Shown here in pieces: positions 58,825-64,000 of a DNA stretch of 64,000 bases. Numbering within the stretch: the first letter of the stretch is position 1; each line of letters starts with the position of its first letter. The stretch comes from Spirochaetae bacterium HGW-Spirochaetae-2. GTDB lineage: Bacteria; Spirochaetota; Spirochaetia; Sphaerochaetales; Sphaerochaetaceae. The stretch is from contig PGXW01000008.1 in the NCBI GenBank assembly GCA_002839355.1, forward strand, positions 1 through 64,000, given 5' to 3'. The notes under the pieces are model-generated. The model saw nothing but the letters and a program-made list of their open reading frames with translations, did no database searches and had not been told where the DNA came from. Both the position numbers and the translations under genes were made by a program.

Positions 58825-59394
58825 TCAGAATCGGTAGCGCAAACTCACCTGCGGCAGGATCTCCAGAGCAAACTGCTCGTGCGCCACCGGCTCGATCGGC
58901 CTCCAGAACAGCGCGTACACCATTTCCGTCGAGACAGCGAAATGTTCGAAGAACACAGCCTCTACCCCCACACCGCCGCCCAAGCCGAACTCGGGATGGA
59001 AGTCCCCGGCGACATAAGTACCGGAATATGGTGGTGTTTCGACCGCCTCCTTGTAGCCCCGGTGGTTGATACCCGCGAGCACATAGAGCCTGCTCGACAG
59101 CCACGTGGAGAAATCGTCGGAGAATATCGCATAATAGCCTTGTGCCCCGGCATTGTAGTTGAACACATCGTGCCCGTCATCCATGAGCGGATGGTACAAC
59201 GCTCCCGCCGCGAACTGGTAGCCCCACGGACCGTCCCACTTCTGGTAACTCAACCCGATTCCCGCGATCCTGCCGACTTGGACACCCAACGCCCGTGGGA
59301 ATGTGGTGAACGCCAGGTCTTCGGCATGCACAGTGCCCACCATTGCGACTAGAACCAAGAGGAATATTGCAAAAAATTGAAACGACTTTCGCAC
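58825..59394 (-). CDS. Small outer-membrane beta-barrel protein
   Basis: This is a 189-residue exported protein. A signal peptide of about 24 residues ends in 'GTVHAED'. The mature part alternates hydrophobic and polar residues in short strands rich in Gly, Tyr and Phe ('FGLGGGVGVEAVFFEHFAVS') and ends in a Phe preceded by 'VSLRYR', the usual signature for outer-membrane barrel insertion. Length fits an eight-stranded barrel. Function unknown. It is divergent from the ECF sigma gene, whose repeat-rich upstream region it shares. Confidence 0.72.
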   Translation of the reverse strand: MRKSFQFFAIFLLVLVAMVGTVHAEDLAFTTFPRALGVQVGRIAGIGLSYQKWDGPWGYQFAAGALYHPLMDDGHDVFNYNAGAQGYYAIFSDDFSTWLSSRLYVLAGINHRGYKEAVETPPYSGTYVAGDFHPEFGLGGGVGVEAVFFEHFAVSTEMVYALFWRPIEPVAHEQFALEILPQVSLRYRF

Positions 59395-59410
59395 GGAATG
59401 AGTATATCAT

Positions 59411-59493
59411 AGGTACCAGGTACGAAAGTAAGTTTTTGTATTCAAAATGTGAACATGGTACCAGGTACGAAAAAGGGATTATGTATACAAAAT
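59411..59493. repeat. Palindromic repeat units 7a/7b, double copy
   Basis: GGTACCAGGTAC (59412-59423), a TTTTGTATTCAAAATG core near 59434-59449, a second GGTACCAGGTAC (59457-59468) and ATGTATACAAAAT (59481-59493). The start codon of the ECF sigma gene is the ATG of the last motif. Confidence 0.75.
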
Positions 59494-60092
59494 CCGAGAC
59501 CGATGGAAAGCATCACGATCTCGATACCCAGTTGGTATACCGTACGTTGCATGAGGACAAGGAAGCTTTCGGCCAACTTGTCTCATCGTATACGCCGACG
59601 TTCTATGCGCTCGTCAAACGCATGGCCCCCGACAAGTCCCCCGAAAGCATCGAGGACGACTTGCAGGAGATTTTCCTACGCATCTACCGGGCACTGCCGA
59701 CCTTCCGCGAAGGCAGTCCGTTCTTTTCGTGGGCCTACACCATTGCCATCAACTGGATCCGCTCGCAACGGCGCAAGGAACGGACCCGCAAAGCTGTCTC
59801 CCCCATACCCTATGACGAAGAAGCCGCGGTATTGCAAGGGAACCACCATACCGACGCACCCGAGGAAGCTGCGATCGTAGCCGAAGCAGAGCATCTGGTG
59901 ATGCAGGCCCTCAAGGAGCTCAAACCCGCCTACCGCGAGGTCTTCATCCTTCGCATGATGCAAGGCCTCTCGGTCACCGATACGGCCAAGGTGCTGCGCA
60001 TACCCGAAGGGACGGTAAAGACCTATCTGCATCGTGGACGCAGGAAACTGCGCGACTGGTTGGTGAAACACCATTGGAATCCAGAGGATTGA
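59481..60092 (+). CDS. ECF-type RNA polymerase sigma factor
   Basis: This is a 203-residue sigma factor. Region 2 runs from 'FYALVKRMAPDK' to 'SIEDDLQEIFLRIYRALPTF' and 'FFSWAYTIAINWIRSQRRKE'. Region 4 has 'LKELKPAYREVFILRMMQGL', 'SVTDTAKVLRIPEGTVKTYL' and 'HRGRRKLRDWL'. It directs RNA polymerase to a specific set of promoters. The ATG is provided by the palindromic repeat and lies 4 nt after a weak GGGATT, so expression may be low. The anti-sigma gene follows 69 nt later. Confidence 0.92.
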   Translation: MYTKSETDGKHHDLDTQLVYRTLHEDKEAFGQLVSSYTPTFYALVKRMAPDKSPESIEDDLQEIFLRIYRALPTFREGSPFFSWAYTIAINWIRSQRRKERTRKAVSPIPYDEEAAVLQGNHHTDAPEEAAIVAEAEHLVMQALKELKPAYREVFILRMMQGLSVTDTAKVLRIPEGTVKTYLHRGRRKLRDWLVKHHWNPED

Positions 60093-60161
60093 GCCAAATT
60101 GTGAAACCGATATATACCGAATGCGTACGGTATGTATAGGCTGCAAAAAGGAGGGGCTACC

Positions 60162-60833
60162 ATGAACTGCAAAGAATGCAACGCATACATCGATCGATTT
60201 CTCGGACAACTGGAGCAGACCGGACCCGCCGGCACCTCTTTTGCAGACATCGATCGGCAGGTGCTCGACCACATGTCCCGTTGCCACGCTTGTGCGGTAC
60301 GGATGCAAGCCGCTCGCATGGTAGTCCACACGAGTGGGCACGATGCGGCCACAGTACCGGACCTGCCCGACGGATTGCAGGCCAGGGTCACCGAGTCGGT
60401 GCTCGCCGCAATTCGGCAGGAGGATGCGCACACAGTGTTCAAGGACCGCTCGAACCGGCGTTCCCGCCTACAAAAGTACCTGGCGGCGGCTGTAGCCGTT
60501 CTGGTGCTGATCCCGCTTGTCGGCGATCGCGACCGGGGCTTCATACCGGCACAGGAATCCGCCTCCCAAGTGGCACAGGTCGTGTTGCAGCTCGAAGCCC
60601 CGCAAGCCGAGGTTGTGGTGGTGGTCGGCGACTGGAACAACTGGGACCCGCAGGTCCAACACCTCGCCAAAAGCAACGGGGAAGGAACATGGAGCATCAT
60701 GATGGAACTGGAGCGTGGTAGGGAATACCGCTACCAATTCGTCATCGATGGAGAGCGATGGATACCCGATCCGAATGCCTACCTACAGGTGGACGATGGA
60801 TTCGGCGGCAAGAACTCTGTTCTTGAAATGTAG
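60162..60833 (+). CDS. Membrane anti-sigma factor with an external glycogen-binding-like (CBM48) domain
   Basis: This is a 223-residue protein. Residues 1 to about 50 form a zinc-finger anti-sigma domain ('MNCKECNAY', then 'HMSRCHACAVRM'). A single membrane helix ('YLAAAVAVLVLIPLVG') lies near residues 107-122. The C-terminal 85 residues match the AMPK/CBM48 glycogen-binding fold ('VVVVVGDWNNWDPQVQHLAK', 'REYRYQFVIDGERWIPDPNA'). The topology predicts that the CBM48-like domain faces the periplasm and might sense a glucan. GGAGG precedes ATG 60162. It would hold the ECF sigma factor inactive until a signal arrives. Confidence 0.85.
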   Translation: MNCKECNAYIDRFLGQLEQTGPAGTSFADIDRQVLDHMSRCHACAVRMQAARMVVHTSGHDAATVPDLPDGLQARVTESVLAAIRQEDAHTVFKDRSNRRSRLQKYLAAAVAVLVLIPLVGDRDRGFIPAQESASQVAQVVLQLEAPQAEVVVVVGDWNNWDPQVQHLAKSNGEGTWSIMMELERGREYRYQFVIDGERWIPDPNAYLQVDDGFGGKNSVLEM

Positions 60834-60842
60834 GAGCGACAC

Positions 60843-61460
60843 ATGAAACGATTGGTAACGATGGTAATGATACTGGCTTTGGTGTTCGGATCGGTGTATG
60901 GCGCCGAGAGCGCGACTTCGGATGGAAGTGCATTCCTCTCCGAATTGGCATACCAACTGCGGTTGCGCGGGTGGAATGAAGGGGAACTAGGCACATTCAC
61001 CGAACAAGCCCGCCTGATGCAGTGGGATGAAGCCCGCATGGCCGACCCCGCGATGGTGGCCTATGCCCTCCACTATGGTACCCACGACGAGGCCGACATC
61101 TCCGGGGAAATGGCCACGGTCCGTGCCCAGCTGGCGCTGCAATTGGCGATCGAGACCCGTGAGTTGGAGCGGTTGGGATATGGCACCCAAGCTATCGCCC
61201 AAGGCGCGGCACTGGGCGTCCGCGATATTACAGCCCAGATACGCGCCGAGGCGACCGAACGTACCGGTACACCTATGGGACCCGAGATGGGCCTCCTGGT
61301 TCGGAATTCCGTGCGCAACGCAGTGGCCCAGCAACAAAAGAATGCTCCCCGCAACGCATCAGCAGGTAGCGCCGGCAAAGGATCCGCGGTAACATTCGGT
61401 CAACCGATGCCAGGATTGGGCAACCGTCCCGGCAGCAACCCGGGTGGCATGAAGAAGTAG
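60843..61460 (+). CDS. Secreted protein of the sigma operon, unknown
   Basis: This is a 205-residue exported protein. A signal peptide ('MKRLVTMVMILALVFGSVYG', residues 1-20) leads into an alpha-helical, Ala/Glu/Leu-rich region, and the last 40 residues are low-complexity and Gly/Pro/Ala-rich ('RNASAGSAGKGSAVTF', 'GNRPGSNPGGMKK'). No known domain. It starts 9 nt after the anti-sigma stop and is followed 9 nt later by another exported helical protein with a similar opening. Confidence 0.75.
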   Translation: MKRLVTMVMILALVFGSVYGAESATSDGSAFLSELAYQLRLRGWNEGELGTFTEQARLMQWDEARMADPAMVAYALHYGTHDEADISGEMATVRAQLALQLAIETRELERLGYGTQAIAQGAALGVRDITAQIRAEATERTGTPMGPEMGLLVRNSVRNAVAQQQKNAPRNASAGSAGKGSAVTFGQPMPGLGNRPGSNPGGMKK

Positions 61461-61469
61461 GAGCATAAC

Positions 61470-62180
61470 GTGGCGATGCATGGCAGCAAGACAACAATTG
61501 TTCTCATCCTCATGGTTCTGTGGATTCTGGCAGGGAGCTTGCTCTCTGCCGATTCCTCGTTTGCACGGGTCGAGCAGAAGATGCAATCGTCCCAATTCTC
61601 CGAAACCGACAAGGCACAGATGATGGGTATCCTCGAGCAAGCCGAGCAGCAGTCCATTCCCACCGAAGTGCTGGTCCTGCGTCTCGAGGAAGGCTTGGCC
61701 AAACGCATCCCCCCACACTCGCTTTACAATGCATTGATGTTGGAACTGCAGGCATACAATGAGACACGGAAGCTTGTCCTGGACCACCTCGGTCACCAGG
61801 AGGGCACACGATTGCTGTCAGACAGTACCATTTGGTCACGAACCGCGACATTGTATCGGCAGGGAGTTCCCGAAGTGGACCTGGCGGCATTGCTCGACAT
61901 GTTCAACCACCAGGAGTCGCAGGAGAAATGGGACAACTACCGCTATGGCGGAGGCCTGCTGATCGCGCTCCGGCATTGGGGACTGGACAATGGGCCCAGC
62001 TTCTCGGTGATCGAAGCCTTGTCCCGCTCCCCCATACCGGGGGAAGACTACCGCGTTGTCGTCGACCTGTTCACCAAGGGATTCGCCAACCGCATTTCAC
62101 CGGACGATATGGTCCGCCGAATCGTACAATCCGCCCCAAGGAGCCGTTCGATCTCCATGCTCGAGCGGTTGGTACGATAA
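61470..62180 (+). CDS. Secreted helical protein of the sigma operon, unknown
   Basis: This is a 236-residue protein. A hydrophobic segment (about residues 9-27) acts as signal or anchor. The rest is helical ('FARVEQKMQSSQFSETDKAQ', 'VLVLRLEEGLAKRIPPHSLY') and the C-terminus 'FTKGFANRISPDDMVRRI' repeats the earlier 'LAKRIPPHSLYNAL' theme, hinting at two related halves. GTG 61470 is 6 nt from AGGAG; ATG 61476 is an alternative. No known domain. Confidence 0.72.
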   Translation: MAMHGSKTTIVLILMVLWILAGSLLSADSSFARVEQKMQSSQFSETDKAQMMGILEQAEQQSIPTEVLVLRLEEGLAKRIPPHSLYNALMLELQAYNETRKLVLDHLGHQEGTRLLSDSTIWSRTATLYRQGVPEVDLAALLDMFNHQESQEKWDNYRYGGGLLIALRHWGLDNGPSFSVIEALSRSPIPGEDYRVVVDLFTKGFANRISPDDMVRRIVQSAPRSRSISMLERLVR

Positions 62181-62196
62181 CATGAGGAGACTATCC

Positions 62197-63144
62197 ATGC
62201 GACTGTTCAACAAAAGGCTCATCGTGCTTGGTATCATAGCTTTGGCAACCGTACACGGCATAGGCGCGCAGTCCTCGGTGTTTCTCGGTGCGTTCGGCGA
62301 CTACGCCTACACCGACAGTCCCCCAGCGCACTCGGGCGAGATCGGCCTCCATGGAAATTTCGATTACCGCTCGCTGATCGGATCGGCCGGATACTTCAAC
62401 CTGACTGCTTTCGGGGAAATTTCCATCGATCCGACCGATTCCGCCACCTCAGATTACCTCGCTGTCGATGCGCACGGGTTGTGGTATGTGGGTGACAACG
62501 ATATGGAATTGACAATCGGCTCCGAATCCTCCTTCGCCGGCTATGACGGCTACGAGGCGTACTGGTCGCCCCATTGGGAACTCGCCTACCGTATCCAACG
62601 GGGACGCACATCGATCAATCCCAGCATAACCTACTCGGGATATGCGACCTCGACCCACGTTTCGCATGGCGCGCAGGTAGGCATCACCCGGGCTCCCAAG
62701 GTCGAACTGGAATATTCGGTGGCGGCCGGGGGTGGAATCGACACCTATGCCGATGCCGGCCAGACGGATCTATTCGCCTCCCTCACCTACTCGGTCAATG
62801 GATTGTCGGGATACTTCCTCAGTTGGAACATCCTCGGCTCATCGACCTACCGTTCGTCAGACGACAACACCAGGGAGGGGTTCTCCGGTTCCCTGTCGGC
62901 CCAAGCCACACTGACACCTTCGAGCACCCTGCAAGTGCGCTTCACCCCCACCTGGTACTGGAAATATCTTACCTCCACATCGCAATGGGACCAAGGGTGG
63001 GACATTTCCGCCCGCGCTGATGTGGCGATTTCCGAACACGTGTACTGCTATGCCGGTCCATCGATAATCGTCGGTCGGATGTTGGATCCCGCGGATGCAC
63101 CCTGGAGTGTGCACATCACAGCCGGAGTGGACGTAAGTCTCTGA
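62197..63144 (+). CDS. Outer-membrane beta-barrel protein of the sigma operon
   Basis: This is a 315-residue exported protein. The signal peptide ends in 'HGIGAQS'. The body is a series of short strands with alternating hydrophobics and many Tyr, Ser and Gly ('ELAYRIQRGRTSINPSITYS', 'LQVRFTPTWYWKYL'), compatible with a 12- to 16-stranded barrel. It ends 'HITAGVDVSL', with Leu in place of the usual terminal aromatic. ATG 62197 is chosen over upstream ones because AGGAG lies 7 nt before it. As last gene of the ECF operon it is a likely structural target of that stress or sugar response. Confidence 0.75.
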   Translation: MRLFNKRLIVLGIIALATVHGIGAQSSVFLGAFGDYAYTDSPPAHSGEIGLHGNFDYRSLIGSAGYFNLTAFGEISIDPTDSATSDYLAVDAHGLWYVGDNDMELTIGSESSFAGYDGYEAYWSPHWELAYRIQRGRTSINPSITYSGYATSTHVSHGAQVGITRAPKVELEYSVAAGGGIDTYADAGQTDLFASLTYSVNGLSGYFLSWNILGSSTYRSSDDNTREGFSGSLSAQATLTPSSTLQVRFTPTWYWKYLTSTSQWDQGWDISARADVAISEHVYCYAGPSIIVGRMLDPADAPWSVHITAGVDVSL

Positions 63145-63146
63145 CC

Positions 63147-63202
63147 GTGCCAGGTACCGTTTTTCAATTTTGCATACAAAATACAAATTTGGTGCCAGGC
63201 AC
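63147..63202. repeat. Palindromic repeat unit 8, full length
   Basis: GTGCCAGGTACC (63147-63158), the core ATTTTGCATACAAAAT (63167-63182) and GGTGCCAGGCAC (63191-63202). The whole 56-nt unit is nearly self-complementary. It directly abuts the -35 box of the next promoter. Confidence 0.8.
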
Positions 63203-63231
63203 TTGACGTGCGCATTTCCAAGGAGTATAGT
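63203..63231 (+). promoter_or_regulatory. Promoter next to repeat unit 8, leading to rsgA
   Basis: TTGACG (63203-63208), a 17-nt spacer and TATAGT (63226-63231). The -35 box starts directly after the repeat's GGCAC. Confidence 0.6.
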
Positions 63232-63304
63232 TCTTTCGGTTCCAGTGATTTGTACCTGTAATAGTTTGTACGGATCACCAGAAATATCATAGTACGGAGA
63301 TTGG

Positions 63305-63355
63305 ATGTCCAAACAGTATTTGGCTTCGGTCGTCTACCCCGGCAACGGGCAGTGA
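63305..63355 (+). CDS. Possible 16-residue leader peptide upstream of rsgA
   Basis: ATG 63305 follows GGAG at a good distance and opens a 16-codon frame (MSKQYLASVVYPGNGQ) ending at TGA 63353. It lies within the ~250-nt leader of rsgA, which otherwise shows no gene. It could be an upstream leader peptide or chance. Confidence 0.25.
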   Translation: MSKQYLASVVYPGNGQ

Positions 63356-63483
63356 TGACGAGAATGCCAGCGTAACAGTCCAGCACAGCTCGTTCATATC
63401 ACACAACCCGTTCCGGGCATGTTCCACCAAAAGACAGTGGTCAGCTGTTTTATTACCCGAACATAACGACCGGATGGTGTTTT

Positions 63484-64000
63484 ATGGACAGTACACGAAC
63501 GTACAATACAATTTTCACATATGGATGGCACGAAAGTCTCGCCAAGCAGTTCGAACCCTACGAAAACCTAGGGTATATTCCCATGCGCATAGTCAGACAA
63601 GGCCGGGGCCTTTACAAAGGAGTTTCGGGTGATGCATCGCTCCTGCTCGAGCTTTCCGGCTCTTTCTTAAATCTACAGGACCTGGGAATCCAACAATCGC
63701 CGGTTGTGGGCGACTGGTGCGCGGTACGGCAGTACGCATCGGACCGTGGTCGCATCGAAGCCATCTTGCCGCGGATGAATATCCTGCACAGGCCGGTGGC
63801 ACACGACCGTCAAGGGTCCAACGGTGTCGAAGGATCGGCAAAACTGGTGGCTGCGAATATCGACATGGCAGCGATTATCCAAGACTGCCGGTATGATTTC
63901 AATCTCCGGCGGATCGAACGGTTCATCTCGCTGCTGCACGCCGACTCGATCCCAGCGATACTCGTGCTCACCAAAATCGACCTGGTAGAGGATCCAGAGG
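63484..64000 (+). CDS. rsgA: Ribosome small-subunit-dependent GTPase A, 5' part
   Basis: The gene starts at ATG 63484 and runs off the window; 172 codons are visible. Residues about 28-105 form the OB-fold domain ('PMRIVRQGRGLYKGVSGDAS', 'SPVVGDWCAV', 'GRIEAILPRMNILHRP'). The GTPase domain begins with 'AANIDMAAIIQDC', then 'NLRRIERFISLL' and 'ILVLTKIDLVED', the G4 motif (TKID) of this circularly permuted family. RsgA assists 30S ribosome maturation. It is likely transcribed from the promoter beside repeat unit 8. Confidence 0.88.
   Translation, partial: MDSTRTYNTIFTYGWHESLAKQFEPYENLGYIPMRIVRQGRGLYKGVSGDASLLLELSGSFLNLQDLGIQQSPVVGDWCAVRQYASDRGRIEAILPRMNILHRPVAHDRQGSNGVEGSAKLVAANIDMAAIIQDCRYDFNLRRIERFISLLHADSIPAILVLTKIDLVEDPE

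Noticed and set aside
31473-63202. Palindromic repeats as ordinary Rho-independent terminators
   Set aside because: They lack consistent T-tracts, occur upstream of genes, inside a gene and at a start codon, and share sequence in detail, which terminators do not.
1-64000. rRNA genes, riboswitches of well-known classes, intact transposase genes or phage structural genes
   Set aside because: I looked for them by motif and composition and found none that I could support.

Overview
The window looks like a chromosomal segment of an anaerobic, sugar-fermenting bacterium, most likely a spirochaete of the Sphaerochaeta type. This is an inference from gene content (relaxed lipoprotein signals, many sugar ABC importers, outer-membrane barrels, DUF1566/CHB_HEX lipoproteins, a PotABCD polyamine importer); there is no rRNA to confirm it. 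About 60 genes are supported. The first is cut at its 5' end (LarA-like) and the last at its 3' end (RsgA).

Layout. Bases 1-24.9 kb are G+C-rich, compact and core-like: a LarA-like tail, gnd, potABCD, two SDR genes, a PadR/HAAS pair, a tandem GNAT, a purine/methylthio-nucleoside salvage cluster (deaminase, MtnA-like isomerase, MTAP-family phosphorylase), a large XRE regulator, a sugar importer divergent from rpiR-kinase-dehydrogenase-Gfo/Idh genes, a lipoprotein, a Crp/Fnr regulator and tRNA-Val(CAC). Directly after the tRNA the base composition drops and gene debris begins. Bases 25-46 kb look like an acquired island: a ROK regulator with an apparent ACG start, a second sugar importer with Gfo/Idh, TetR plus a secreted DUF2271-like protein, a two-gene AAA ATPase/TOPRIM module (probable phage defence), and a Ytf-type importer with a binding-protein/LytS-like kinase/YesN-like regulator and a LacI regulator. 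Bases 46-50.9 kb hold a tetR remnant, two lipoprotein genes, a broken GGDEF gene and small mobile-looking repeats. From 50.9 kb the content is again mostly core-like: DUF2089 operon, aroE, a GT4 glycosyltransferase, a Phd-Uma2 fusion, a DUF4143 ATPase, GNATs, an AEC transporter, outer-membrane proteins, and an ECF sigma/anti-sigma operon whose anti-sigma factor carries a glycogen-binding-like domain, ending at rsgA.

How the genes work together. Three sugar importers each sit beside a regulator (RpiR, ROK, LacI plus a two-component pair) and, in two cases, beside dehydrogenases that would start catabolism. Two importers lack an ATPase gene and presumably borrow one. Each of the three has a strong inverted repeat just after its binding-protein gene. 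The main unexplained structure is a family of small intergenic palindromic repeats (core ATTTTGTATACAAAAT flanked by GGTGCCAGGCACC-like palindromes). At least eight copies lie between 31 and 63 kb; one interrupts a GGDEF gene and another supplies the start codon of the ECF sigma gene. A second repeat family of about 90 nt has four copies between 25 and 46 kb.
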